Source: Candidatus Calditenuaceae archaeon
GTDB lineage: Archaea > Thermoproteota > Nitrososphaeria_A > Caldarchaeales > Calditenuaceae
Assembly (NCBI GenBank): GCA_025058175.1
Contig: JANXED010000004.1
Span: forward strand, 31,139 to 95,138
Length of the DNA: 64,000 nucleotides
Direction: 5' to 3'
Shown: one piece after another, positions 26,220 to 34,895 of the stretch
Layout: every line of letters begins with the position of its first letter
Position numbering within the stretch: the stretch's first letter is position 1
The notes under the pieces: model-generated
The model's database searches: none
The model's input: only the letters and a program-made list of their open reading frames with translations
What the model was told of the DNA's origin: nothing
Translations under genes and position numbers: made by a program

Positions 26220-28001
26220 ATGGAGTTCAGGAGGCTCGCGGAGTACTACGAGAGGCTCGAGGCGACGACAAAGAGGCTCGAGATGAGGGACATACTCGTC
26301 GAGCTGCTGAGGGAGGCGACGCCGGAGGAGGCACAGAGGATCGCGATGCTCTCGCTCGGCCGGCTCTATCCACCCTACGTCGGCATCGAGCTGGGCATGG
26401 CGGAGAAGCTCGCGATAAGGGCCATCAGGTCGGTGACCGGCGCCTCCGAGGCCGAGGTCGAGAGGCTGCTCGCGAAGAGAGGAGACTTGGGACTGGTGGC
26501 CGAGGAGCTCATCTCGAGGAGGAAGGCCCAGACGATCCTCCTCCAGGAACCCCTCACGGTCGAGCAGGTCTACGCCACCTTCGAGAGGATAGCCCGTGAG
26601 ACCGGGGAGGGCGCGGTGGAGAACAAGGTCAAGCTGCTGACTGGCCTGCTCGCGAAGGCGGACCCCAAGGAGGCGAAGTACATCGTGAGGCTCGTGACGG
26701 GGACCATGAGGCTCGGGGTCGCGGACATGACGTTCATCGACGCTGCCTCCGCGTTGCTCGGGGACGTGGCGGCCTACAGGGACGAGATCGAGCGGGCCTA
26801 CAACATATCCTCGGACATAGGTCAAGTCGTGAGGCTCGTGAAGGTGGGCGGGATCGAGGCGGTCAGGTCCGTGAGGCTGAGGGTCGGAGTGCCAGTGAGG
26901 CCGATGCTCGCGGAGAGGCTGACCTCCGCGGCCGAGATCCTCGAGAAGCTCGGGGGTAGGGGGCTCGCGGAGTACAAGTACGACGGCGAGCGGCTCCAGA
27001 TCCACAAGGACGGGGACCGCGTGATGATCTTCTCCAGGAGGCAGGAGAACATCACGCACCAGTTCCCCGACGTCGTGAGGATGTGCTCCGAGAGGCTCCG
27101 CGTCAAGCAGGCGATCGTGGAGTGCGAGGCGGTCGCGATGGACCCGGACACGGGCTCGATGCTCCCGTTCCAGGAGCTGATGCACAGGAGGAGGAAGTAC
27201 GACGTGGAGAAGGCCGCGGAGCTCTACCCGGTCGGGCTGTTCTTCTTCGACGCGATCTACGTCGACGGCCAGGACCTGATGGACAGGCCGCTCCCGGAGC
27301 GGAGGTCTGTGCTGGAGGAGATAGTCGAACCGTCGGAGGCCTTCGGGCTCACGGTCGCGAAGCTCGTGGACGACCAGGGAGACCTGGACTCCTTCCTGCA
27401 GAGGGCCGTCGAGGACGGATGCGAGGGCGTGATCGTGAAGGACGTCTCGCCGAGGTCCGTGTACAGGGCCGGCGCGAGGGGCTGGCTCTGGATCAAGTAC
27501 AAGCGGTCCTACGTCTCGAAGCTCACCGACACCCTCGACCTGGTCGTGATAGGGGCCTTCCACGGGAAGGGGAAGAGGAGCGGGTGGTACGGGACGCTGC
27601 TGATGGCCGCCTACGACCCGAAGACCGACACCTTCAAGAGCGTCTGCAAGGTGGGAACAGGGTTCAAGGAGGAGGACCTCGAGAGGCTGAAGTCGATGAT
27701 CGACGAGCGCGTCGTTCCTGAGAAGCCCGCGAGGGTAGACTCGCTCATGCAGCCCGACGTCTGGGTGAGGCCTGAGATCGTGCTGGAGCTGGTGGGGGAC
27801 GAGATCACGGTGAGCCCGATACACACCTGCGGCTGGGGGTCCGTCCAGCCCAACGCGGGCCTCGCTATCAGGTTCCCGAGGTTCACGGGCAGGTACAGGT
27901 TCGACAAGGGTCCAGAGGACGCCACGACCGTCGAGGAGATCGTCGAGATGTACAGGTCCCAGCTCAAGACCGTCGTGCCTGAGGAGGGCGAGGTGGTCTG
28001 A
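26220..28001 (+). CDS. lig: ATP-dependent DNA ligase (first copy)
   Basis: The 593-residue product has the archaeal replicative ligase architecture: an N-terminal DNA-binding domain, an adenylation domain with KYDGERLQIHK (lysine about residue 253), RRQENIT, ECEAVAMD, LFFFDAIYVDG, GVIVKD and WIKYKRSY motifs, and an OB fold with KVGTGFKEEDL. It seals nicks during replication and repair. GCTTTATC near 26187 serves as TATA box about 30 bp before the ATG. The stop overlaps the probable CTG start of MeaB. A second ATP-dependent ligase gene lies 7 kb away. Confidence 0.95.
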   Translation: MEFRRLAEYYERLEATTKRLEMRDILVELLREATPEEAQRIAMLSLGRLYPPYVGIELGMAEKLAIRAIRSVTGASEAEVERLLAKRGDLGLVAEELISRRKAQTILLQEPLTVEQVYATFERIARETGEGAVENKVKLLTGLLAKADPKEAKYIVRLVTGTMRLGVADMTFIDAASALLGDVAAYRDEIERAYNISSDIGQVVRLVKVGGIEAVRSVRLRVGVPVRPMLAERLTSAAEILEKLGGRGLAEYKYDGERLQIHKDGDRVMIFSRRQENITHQFPDVVRMCSERLRVKQAIVECEAVAMDPDTGSMLPFQELMHRRRKYDVEKAAELYPVGLFFFDAIYVDGQDLMDRPLPERRSVLEEIVEPSEAFGLTVAKLVDDQGDLDSFLQRAVEDGCEGVIVKDVSPRSVYRAGARGWLWIKYKRSYVSKLTDTLDLVVIGAFHGKGKRSGWYGTLLMAAYDPKTDTFKSVCKVGTGFKEEDLERLKSMIDERVVPEKPARVDSLMQPDVWVRPEIVLELVGDEITVSPIHTCGWGSVQPNAGLAIRFPRFTGRYRFDKGPEDATTVEEIVEMYRSQLKTVVPEEGEVV

Positions 28002-28972
28002 CCGGCGAGCCGGTCAGAGACCTGGAGGCCCTCGTCACGGGCGTTCTCGCGGGGAGCAGGGTCCACGTGGCGAGGGCTCTCTCGCACGTCGAGTCCGGCG
28101 ACTCCGTTGGGCTGGAGCTGCTGAGGAGGATAGGGCCGTCGGTCAGGGGGATACCTGTAATTGGCCTTGTAGGGCCGCCGGGAGCCGGGAAAAGCACGCT
28201 GGTCGCGAGGCTTGTCGCGGAGTTCATGTCGAGGGGCAAGAGGGTCGCGGTGCTGGCCGTGGACCCGTCGAGTCCGATCACGGGCGGCGCGGTCCTGGGC
28301 GACAGGGTCAGGCTGACCGGAGTCGTCTCCCACGACCAGGTCTTCTTCAGGAGCCTCGCGAGCAGGGGCGCACTCGGCGCGATCGCGAGGAACGTCAGGG
28401 CGATGACGAGGGTCCTCGACGCGGCGGGGTTCGACGTGATCCTGATCGAGACGGTTGGGGCCGGGCAGTCCGACGTGGAGATCATGAGCGTCGCGGACCT
28501 CGTCGTGGTCGTGGTCACCCCTGACTTCGGAGACAGCATACAGGCAGTAAAGGCGGGCCTCCTCGAGATCGGTGACCTCTACGTCGTCAACAAGTCCGAC
28601 AACCCGGCGGCGAACGCGATGAAGATCACGCTGGAGAGCATGCTCACGGGGAGGAAGGGTGCGGTCGTGCTCAAGACCGTTGCAGCGACCGGGGCTGGCG
28701 TATCCGAGCTGGCGACGAGGATGCTCGCCCAGTTCGAGGAGCTCTCGAGGTCCGGCGAGCTGGAGAGGAGGAGGGCCAGGATCTTCGAGAAGGAGGTCGT
28801 CGAGGCCGCGTTGTCCGAGCTCCAGGAGTCGCTGAGGGAGCTGATGAGGTCCGAGTCGGTCACCGAGTGGTTGGGGTCAGAGATCAAGGCCGGAGCGGAG
28901 CCGAGGGACCTCGCGAGAAGGGTGATAAGGACGCTGCTGGAGAGGAAGACCGCGGAGCTCAGAGCGGGCTGA
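27998..28972 (+). CDS. meaB: MeaB/ArgK-type GTPase, methylmalonyl-CoA mutase chaperone
   Basis: The product is a G3E GTPase with P-loop GPPGAGKSTLVARL, VDPSSPITGGAVLGDRVRL, LIETVGAGQSDVEI and VVNKSD. MeaB protects and reactivates B12-dependent acyl-CoA mutases. The first ATG/GTG-type codon (GTG 28067) would delete the N-terminal helix LVTGVLAGSRVHVARALSHVE that is conserved in the family. The frame is open back to 27983 and the only plausible initiator is CTG 27998, which overlaps the ligase stop as CTGA behind an AGGTGGT site. The mutase subunits are at 55-57 kb. Confidence 0.87.
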   Translation: MTGEPVRDLEALVTGVLAGSRVHVARALSHVESGDSVGLELLRRIGPSVRGIPVIGLVGPPGAGKSTLVARLVAEFMSRGKRVAVLAVDPSSPITGGAVLGDRVRLTGVVSHDQVFFRSLASRGALGAIARNVRAMTRVLDAAGFDVILIETVGAGQSDVEIMSVADLVVVVVTPDFGDSIQAVKAGLLEIGDLYVVNKSDNPAANAMKITLESMLTGRKGAVVLKTVAATGAGVSELATRMLAQFEELSRSGELERRRARIFEKEVVEAALSELQESLRELMRSESVTEWLGSEIKAGAEPRDLARRVIRTLLERKTAELRAG

Positions 28973-29930
28973 CGATCCCCGGTATCCTGGGGAAGGGCTG
29001 GACCTCTGCGACGTGCCTCGCGCCGACGACGTAGGCGACGAACCTCTCAACCCCTAGCCCCGCGCCCGCCGACGGCTTCAGCTTCCCCTCCATCGCGAGC
29101 CTCAGCAGGACCTCGTAGTCCTCAGGCCTGAGGCCGTCCCGCTTGATCTTCGTGAGCATCTTCTCGTAGTCGTGCTCCCTCTCGGCGCCCGAGAGGACCT
29201 CCCCGTAGCCCTCGGGCATGTAGAGGTCGTAGTTCCTCCAGGTCCCGGTCTCGAAGTCCTCGAAGTCGTAGAACTCCCTGGGTATGTCGGTGACCCAGAC
29301 CGGCTCCTCGATCTTGTGGGGCAGGACCCTCTCCCACTCGGGACCATAGGCCCTCTCGAGCTCCCTCCTGCTCACGACCCTGAAGGGCGTCCCGAAGTCC
29401 CTCAGCTCCCTCCCGATCTCCCTCAGATCCTCTGAGAGCTCCGACCTGACGGCCCTGATCGCGCTCGTCACGAGCCTCTCGTACACCCTGAAGACGTCCT
29501 CCATCCTCCCATAGGCGATCTCCGTCTCGAGCTGGGTGAACTCGTAGAGGTGCCACCCCGTCTTTCCCCTCTCCCTCTTCTCGATCCTTATGTTCGGGGA
29601 GAGGATGAAGAACTTCGGCGGCCCGAGCGAGACCAGGACCCTCTTGTGAACGATCATCGACTGCATCGTCCTGACCCTCACCCCGTAGACTTCGAGCTCC
29701 GGCCTCGTCTCGATGCTCGCGCCGGGATCCGGCCAGAGCGGGTCGGTCGTCCTTGAGAGCATCACGGGGAGCACCCACTCGAAGCCCATGTCGAGCAGCT
29801 CCTCGACCATCGACCTCAGCACCACGGTCCCCGCCCTGTAAGCGATCAATCTCCGCCTCGCGCCCATCGACTCGACCTTAGTCAGCTCCTCGAGGAGCCC
29901 GTCGTCGACCGTCTTGGGCTTCAGCATCAC
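28959..29930 (-). CDS. AsnRS-like archaeal asparagine synthetase (no anticodon-binding domain)
   Basis: The 323-residue product is the class II catalytic core of an aspartyl/asparaginyl-tRNA synthetase without the N-terminal OB domain. Class II motifs are present: the motif 2 region HLYEFTQLETEIAYG, the ETGTWRNYDLYMPEG active-site strand and motif 3 AGAGLGVERFVAYVVG. Archaeal proteins of this type (AS-AR) make free asparagine from aspartate. Its tail overlaps meaB convergently by 14 nt. A near-perfect TATA element sits 20-30 bp upstream, so the message is leaderless. Confidence 0.8.
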   Translation of the reverse strand: MMLKPKTVDDGLLEELTKVESMGARRRLIAYRAGTVVLRSMVEELLDMGFEWVLPVMLSRTTDPLWPDPGASIETRPELEVYGVRVRTMQSMIVHKRVLVSLGPPKFFILSPNIRIEKRERGKTGWHLYEFTQLETEIAYGRMEDVFRVYERLVTSAIRAVRSELSEDLREIGRELRDFGTPFRVVSRRELERAYGPEWERVLPHKIEEPVWVTDIPREFYDFEDFETGTWRNYDLYMPEGYGEVLSGAEREHDYEKMLTKIKRDGLRPEDYEVLLRLAMEGKLKPSAGAGLGVERFVAYVVGARHVAEVQPFPRIPGIVSPL

Positions 29931-29950
29931 GTCCCCTCCCTGAACCGACT

Positions 29951-29960
29951 CTTTAATATA
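29951..29960 (-). promoter_or_regulatory. TATA box for the asparagine synthetase-like gene
   Basis: Read on the minus strand this is TATATTAAAG, centred about 25 bp upstream of the start codon at 29930. Beyond it, 29964-30147 is an AT-richer gap of about 180 bp in which I see no gene. Confidence 0.7.
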
Positions 29961-30182
29961 CGTGTCGTTTGATCGGAGTTTGGCGCAAATTCACGTTGAT
30001 GCAAGCCTCAAAGCCCTACTTCCTCCGGTATTTTGACGAGATCTATGATCATTTCAGTCAGATTGACAACAATCGTCGGGCATCCAACGAATGAACCGTC
30101 CAGGTGACGAAGGGCCAGGTAAGCCACCGGGAAGTGACGCAGCTGGACTATTAATGACTCGGCGGATGGGACGGGAGTGGGC

Positions 30183-31970
30183 ATGGGAGAGAGGTGGGTG
30201 AGGGAGCCGATAGTGGTGGTCCTCGGGCACGTCGACCACGGGAAGACCAGCCTCCTAGACAGGATGAGGGGGACGATCGTCGCGGCGAGGGAGGCCGGAG
30301 GGATCACGCAGCACATAGGCGCGAGCTTCTTCCCCTACGACGCGATCCTCGAGACCTGCAGGATGCTCCTGGGCGAGGTCAGGGCCGAGATCAAGCTGCC
30401 GGGCCTTCTCTTCATCGACACGCCTGGCCACGCGGCCTTCGCTAACCTGAGGAGGAGGGGAGGCTCGGTCGCGGACATGGCGATCCTCGTGGTCGACGCG
30501 ATCCAGGGCGTCCAGGAGCAGACCGTCGAGAGCGTACAGCTCCTCAGGTCGAGGAGGACGCCGTTCGTCGTGGCGCTCAACAAGGTCGACCTGATCCCGG
30601 GGTGGAAACCGGTCCCGGGCGCGCCGCTGAAGGAAACGCTCTCGAGGCAGCACCAGAAGGCCGTCGAGGAGCTCGAAAAGAGGACCTACGCGCTGGTCGG
30701 CGAGCTGGCGAGGTACGGCTTCACCGCGGACCTCTACACCAGGATCAGGGACTTCACGAGGACGCTCGCGGTGGTCCCGGTCAGCGCTAAGACCGGCGAG
30801 GGCGTACCAGATCTCCTCCTCCTGATGATCGGACTGGCCCAGGCCTACATGACCAAGAGGCTAGAGGTCTCGGAGGACGAAATCGAGGGCGTGGTCCTCG
30901 AGGTCGTTGAGGAGGTCGGGCTCGGGGCGACGGCGAACGTAATCCTCAGCTCCGGGGTCCTAAGGGAAGGCGACAGGGTCGTGATGATGGGGAGGAGGGG
31001 CCCGGTCGTCGCGAAGGTCAGGGCCCTTCTGCTCCCCAAACCCCTAGACGAGATGAGGGACCCGCGGGACGTCTTCAAGCGGGTCGAGTCGGTCAGGGCA
31101 GCGGCGGGCGTGAAGTTAGTCGCCGAGGGTCTCGACGAGGTCTACCCTGGCTCACCGGTCTTTGGGCTGAGGCGCGACGAGGACCTGGGCGCCGCGGTCG
31201 AGAGGCTACAGGAGGAGCTCGAGGAGTTCAGGATCACGACCGACAGGATAGGTGTCGTCGCGAAGGCTGACACGCTCGGGTCGCTGGAGGTCCTCGTCAA
31301 CTACCTGAGGGAGCGCGGGGTCCCGATAAGGCTGGCGGACATAGGCGACGTCTCGAAGAGGGACGTAGTCGAGGCGGAGGTGGTCCACATGAAGGACAAG
31401 TACCTCGGGAACGTGATCGCGTTCAACGTCGACGTCGACAAGGAGATCGAGCTTGAGGCGAACAGCAGGGGCATCAGGATCTTCAGGGGCGAGGTCCTCT
31501 TCAGGCTGGTCGACGAATACCTGAACTGGGTCGCGGAGAGAAAGAGGGAAGAGGAGGAGGCGGAGTTCGGGAAGCTCGTGAAGCCGGGGAAGATCAAGTT
31601 CCTCGAGGGCTTCGTCTTCAGGAGGAGCGACCCCGCGATATTCGGCGTCGAAGTCCTCGCGGGCGAGATCGCGCCCGGCGTGAAGCTGGTCAACTCGTCC
31701 GGAAGGCAGGTCGGCGACGTGCACCAGATCCAGGAGATGGGCAGGCCGCTCCCAAGGGCCACCGCGGGCATGAAGGTCGCGATCTCGATCAGGGGCGTTA
31801 CCGTGGGCAGGCAGGTGAAGGAGGGCGAGACGCTGTACGTCCTGGTCCCGGAGAGGGACGCCAGGCTCCTGGTCACGAAGTTTTCGTCTAAGCTCGACGA
31901 GCATTCCCTGAGGGCGCTCGAGGAGCTGATCGGGCTGATGAGGAAGGTCGACCCGCTCTGGGCAAGGTGA
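30183..31970 (+). CDS. infB: translation initiation factor aIF5B (IF2-like GTPase)
   Basis: The product (about 595 residues) is archaeal IF5B. It has an N-terminal GTPase domain (GHVDHGKTSLLDRMRG, FIDTPGHAAFANLRRRGG, NKVDLIPGW, VSAKTGEGV), beta-barrel domain II, the long connecting helix, and C-terminal domains with RGVTVGRQVKEGETLYVL. It promotes subunit joining and initiator tRNA placement. ATG 30183 is preferred over GTG 30177. A CTATTAATG element near 30148 is a candidate TATA box. It heads the infB-cca-kinase operon (GTGA overlap with cca). Confidence 0.95.
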   Translation: MGERWVREPIVVVLGHVDHGKTSLLDRMRGTIVAAREAGGITQHIGASFFPYDAILETCRMLLGEVRAEIKLPGLLFIDTPGHAAFANLRRRGGSVADMAILVVDAIQGVQEQTVESVQLLRSRRTPFVVALNKVDLIPGWKPVPGAPLKETLSRQHQKAVEELEKRTYALVGELARYGFTADLYTRIRDFTRTLAVVPVSAKTGEGVPDLLLLMIGLAQAYMTKRLEVSEDEIEGVVLEVVEEVGLGATANVILSSGVLREGDRVVMMGRRGPVVAKVRALLLPKPLDEMRDPRDVFKRVESVRAAAGVKLVAEGLDEVYPGSPVFGLRRDEDLGAAVERLQEELEEFRITTDRIGVVAKADTLGSLEVLVNYLRERGVPIRLADIGDVSKRDVVEAEVVHMKDKYLGNVIAFNVDVDKEIELEANSRGIRIFRGEVLFRLVDEYLNWVAERKREEEEAEFGKLVKPGKIKFLEGFVFRRSDPAIFGVEVLAGEIAPGVKLVNSSGRQVGDVHQIQEMGRPLPRATAGMKVAISIRGVTVGRQVKEGETLYVLVPERDARLLVTKFSSKLDEHSLRALEELIGLMRKVDPLWAR

Positions 31971-33370
31971 CCATGCGCCGGGCCGATCCGGAGGTCCTGG
32001 CAGAGGTCCTGAGGGCCGCCGAGGGGATTGCTGTCCCAACCCGCGATGAGGAGGAGAGACTGAGCTCGGTCGCGGAGAGGGTCCTCGGGGCCGTGAGGTC
32101 TTCCTTCTCCGGGGTCGAGGGTTACCTCGGGGCTTCGGTGGAGGGGTCGGCGGCTAAGGGCACCTGGGTAAGGTCGAGGCCCGAGGTCGACGTCTTCGTG
32201 ATGTTTTCTCCCGAGATCCCGGGGGAGAGGCTCGAGGAGCTGGTCGTGACGCGCGGTATCGCCGCGCTCGAGTCTGTCGGGGCCTCGTGGAGGCTCAGGT
32301 ACGCCGAGCACCCCTACGTCGAGGGCTTCCTCTCCGGCGTCGGTGTGAACGTGGTCGGGTGCTACGAGGTCGAGAGGGGGAGGTGGATAAGCGCGGTCGA
32401 CAGGACCCCCTACCACACCGCGTACGTCTCCTCGAGGCTCGACGAGAGGCTCAGGAGGGAGGTGAGGCTCGCGAAGGCCTTCGCGATGGGGATCGGCGTC
32501 TACGGGGCCGAGATCAAGGTCGGGGGGTTCAGCGGGTACCTGATGGAGCTGCTGGTCCTGAGGTCCGGAGGTTTCATCGAGCTGCTCGAGGACGCCTCCC
32601 GTTGGAGGCCGCCGAAGGTGATCGAGATGACCGGCGAGCTGAGCGAGGAGAGGGCGCTCGTGCTCTTCCAGAACAGCCCGCTGATAGTCACGGACCCCGT
32701 CGACCCCAGGAGGAACGTCGCGTCCGCGGTCACCCTTACAAAGCTCTCGGAATTCGTCCTCGCGGCGAAGCTCTTCCTCGCGAGGCCCTCGCTGGATTTC
32801 TTCGCACCTCCGAGACCTAGGCGCCCAGAGGCTTGGAGGGAGGTGATTGCGATCAGGTTCGACAGGCCGCAGGGCCTACCCGTCGACACGCTCTGGGGCG
32901 AGGCCCTGAAGTTCGCAAGGAGCGTCGCGTCGAGTCTCTCGAGGGAGGGCTTCGAGGTGAGGAGGTGGGCGGTGGAGGGCACGGAGGACTCGGTCCTCGT
33001 CCTCTTAGAGCTCGACCGCCTCGAGCTCCCGACCTTCGCGTTGAGGGAAGGGCCTCCGGTGTGGCTAGAGAACGCGCTCGACTTCGTCGAGAGGCACGCC
33101 TCGGACCCGCTCACGGCCGCAGGGCCCTGGGTCGACGGCGAGCGGCTCTACGTCCTCAAGAGGAGGGAGGCGAGGGGGGCGGTGGAGCTGACGAGGCGCT
33201 GGCTCGAGGGGAGGTCGGTCTCGGTCCCGAGGGACCTCGATGGTCCTCTGAGGAGGGCAGAGGTAGTCGCGCTGGACCGCGACGCCGCGAACAGGCTCGA
33301 CTCGATGGGGTTCGGGCAGTTCATCGACTCCTTCCTCGACGGGAGGCCTCCGTTCCTCAGGGCGAGATGA
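31967..33370 (+). CDS. cca: CCA-adding enzyme (archaeal class I tRNA nucleotidyltransferase)
   Basis: The 467-residue product matches archaeal CCA-adding enzymes: a palm with GASVEGSAAKGTWV and the metal-binding EVDVFV (Glu-x-Asp), the YAEHPYVEGFLSGVGVNVVGCYEV third carboxylate strand region, VKLAKAF-like helix (VRLAKAFAMGIGVYGAEI) and YLMELLVL. It rebuilds or proofreads the CCA tail, which none of the tRNA genes in this window encodes. The first metal ligand is Glu where Asp is common. Overlaps infB (GTGA) and the kinase gene (ATGA). Confidence 0.93.
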   Translation: MTMRRADPEVLAEVLRAAEGIAVPTRDEEERLSSVAERVLGAVRSSFSGVEGYLGASVEGSAAKGTWVRSRPEVDVFVMFSPEIPGERLEELVVTRGIAALESVGASWRLRYAEHPYVEGFLSGVGVNVVGCYEVERGRWISAVDRTPYHTAYVSSRLDERLRREVRLAKAFAMGIGVYGAEIKVGGFSGYLMELLVLRSGGFIELLEDASRWRPPKVIEMTGELSEERALVLFQNSPLIVTDPVDPRRNVASAVTLTKLSEFVLAAKLFLARPSLDFFAPPRPRRPEAWREVIAIRFDRPQGLPVDTLWGEALKFARSVASSLSREGFEVRRWAVEGTEDSVLVLLELDRLELPTFALREGPPVWLENALDFVERHASDPLTAAGPWVDGERLYVLKRREARGAVELTRRWLEGRSVSVPRDLDGPLRRAEVVALDRDAANRLDSMGFGQFIDSFLDGRPPFLRAR

Positions 33371-34101
33371 AGTGGAGGGCTCTGAGCCAGCTCAGCGAGG
33401 ACGCCAGGTCGCTCTCCTACCCTCGAGGCAACGCCGGCTACGCGTCCCGGGTCGTCGCCGACCTCACGTCGCTGGGCGTCGAAGAGGTCGCGGTCTCCGA
33501 CGAGGGAAGGCCCCTGATGCTAGGGAAGGGCTTCAGGAACGCGGTCTTCCTCGTGAGGAGGGGCGGAGAGGCCCTCGCGGCGAAGGTCAGGCGCGACGAC
33601 TGGCCCCACGACGACGTCTGGAGGGAGGCGAGAGTCCACGGCGCTGCGAACGCGGTCGGAGTGGGTCCGCGGCTTCGAGGCTCCGCGGGCAGGGTTCTGC
33701 TCATGGAGGTCGTCGAGGGGACCAAGCTAGCCGACTGGCTGCCAGCAGCTGGCTGGGAGGAGGTCGTCGCGGTGCTCGGGTCCCTGTTGAGGCAGTGCAG
33801 GGCCCTAGACGCAGCTGGGATCGACCACGGCGAGCTCAGCGACCCCTCGAAGCACGTCGTGATAACCCGAGGGAGCTCGGTCGTGATCATCGACTTCGGC
33901 TCGGCCCGGTTCGCACTGAGGCCGAAGAACGTTACCTCGATCGCGGGCTTCATCGCAAGGCGCCTCGCGAGGGACGCGCTCCTTCGGGCGGGGCTCAACC
34001 CATCGGTCGAGCCCGAGGTCCTGAGGAGGTACAAGCGGACGCTCTCCGAGGAGGACTTCCTCGCGGTCCTCAGGTCGATTGGTCTGGAGCGCGGGCGATG
34101 A
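33367..34101 (+). CDS. RIO/Bud32-like protein kinase
   Basis: The 244-residue product is a small atypical protein kinase. Visible are a Gly-poor N-lobe with FRNAVFLVRRGGEALAAKVRR (VAVK lysine), LLMEVVEGTKLADWL (hinge), DHGELSDPSKHVV in place of the HRD catalytic loop, and IIDFGSARFA (DFG motif). Proteins of this size and pattern occur in many Archaea as putative Ser/Thr kinases related to Bud32/RIO; the exact substrate is unknown. It overlaps cca by ATGA, so a role connected with translation or tRNA is plausible. Confidence 0.75.
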   Translation: MKWRALSQLSEDARSLSYPRGNAGYASRVVADLTSLGVEEVAVSDEGRPLMLGKGFRNAVFLVRRGGEALAAKVRRDDWPHDDVWREARVHGAANAVGVGPRLRGSAGRVLLMEVVEGTKLADWLPAAGWEEVVAVLGSLLRQCRALDAAGIDHGELSDPSKHVVITRGSSVVIIDFGSARFALRPKNVTSIAGFIARRLARDALLRAGLNPSVEPEVLRRYKRTLSEEDFLAVLRSIGLERGR

Positions 34102-34121
34102 TTTTTCGGGCGGTCCAGTGA

Positions 34122-34895
34122 TTGGACTACGGGTTGGTGAGGCTGGAGGAAGTCGTGGCCGGGCTCCCTCCCACCGTGAGGCTCTACCTCGATGACTCGT
34201 ACCTCAGGGAGGCGAGGGCGAGGGTGCTGAGATACGTCCCCGAGACGAAGTCCTCAGGATACGTCGTCCTCGACAGGACCGTGATGCACCCGAAGGGAGG
34301 AGGCCAGCCGACTGACACAGGGCGAATACAGGGTGAGGGCGCGGAGTTCGTCGTCAGGAAGGTCCTCGAGCTGGGCGACGTCGTCGTCCACTACGGCAAG
34401 CTGGCCTCGGGTTCCGGGCTCGAGGGCGAGGTCACGGTGGAGCTGGACTGGGAGCAGAGGTACTCGGTGATGAGGCACCACACCGCGGGCCACGTCCTCG
34501 ACTACGCGGTCCTGGAGGTCCTTGGGGAGGAGGGGCTGACGTCGGCCTCGGCGTTCCACGGTCCACCGGAGAGCTACATCGAGTTCGAGGGACCCCCGAG
34601 GCAGATGGACCTGAGGGCCCTCGAGGAGGTGGCGAACGAAGTCGTGAGGCAGGACAGGCGGGTCTTCCCGGTTTACGTCGGGCCCGAGAGGCTGAGGGAG
34701 GTGGTCATGGGCGCGTTCAACCTGAACAGGCTGCCGAGGGCCGAGAGGTACAGGGTGGTCGTGATAGAGGGCGTCAACGCGATCCCTTGCGGCGGAACCC
34801 ACGTCTCGAGGACCTCCGAGGTCGGGAGGGTGAGGGTGACGGGCCTCGAGCCCTCGCAGGTCGGGTTCAAGCTCCTCTACAGGGTCGAGACTTGA
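34122..34895 (+). CDS. alaX: AlaX-type alanyl-tRNA editing protein
   Basis: The 257-residue product is a free-standing editing domain related to AlaRS/ThrRS. It has MHPKGGGQPTDTG (Gly-rich strand), HHTAGHVLDYAVLEV (first two zinc ligands, HxxxH) and IPCGGTHVSRTSEVGRV (Cys and His ligands). It hydrolyses Ser- or Gly-mischarged tRNA-Ala. The start is TTG because an in-frame TGA lies just upstream. The stop overlaps the second DNA ligase as TTGA. A tRNA-Ala gene is found 10 kb downstream. Confidence 0.92.
   Translation: MDYGLVRLEEVVAGLPPTVRLYLDDSYLREARARVLRYVPETKSSGYVVLDRTVMHPKGGGQPTDTGRIQGEGAEFVVRKVLELGDVVVHYGKLASGSGLEGEVTVELDWEQRYSVMRHHTAGHVLDYAVLEVLGEEGLTSASAFHGPPESYIEFEGPPRQMDLRALEEVANEVVRQDRRVFPVYVGPERLREVVMGAFNLNRLPRAERYRVVVIEGVNAIPCGGTHVSRTSEVGRVRVTGLEPSQVGFKLLYRVET

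Noticed and set aside
26064..27824. Long minus-strand frame of 586 codons opposite the first DNA ligase
   Set aside because: It is antisense to a clear ligase, Asp/His/Leu/Arg-rich without domains, as expected from GC-rich codon bias.
30008..30316. Minus-strand frame of 102 codons across the gap before infB
   Set aside because: It overlaps the infB start antisense, has no promoter in the right place and no family pattern.
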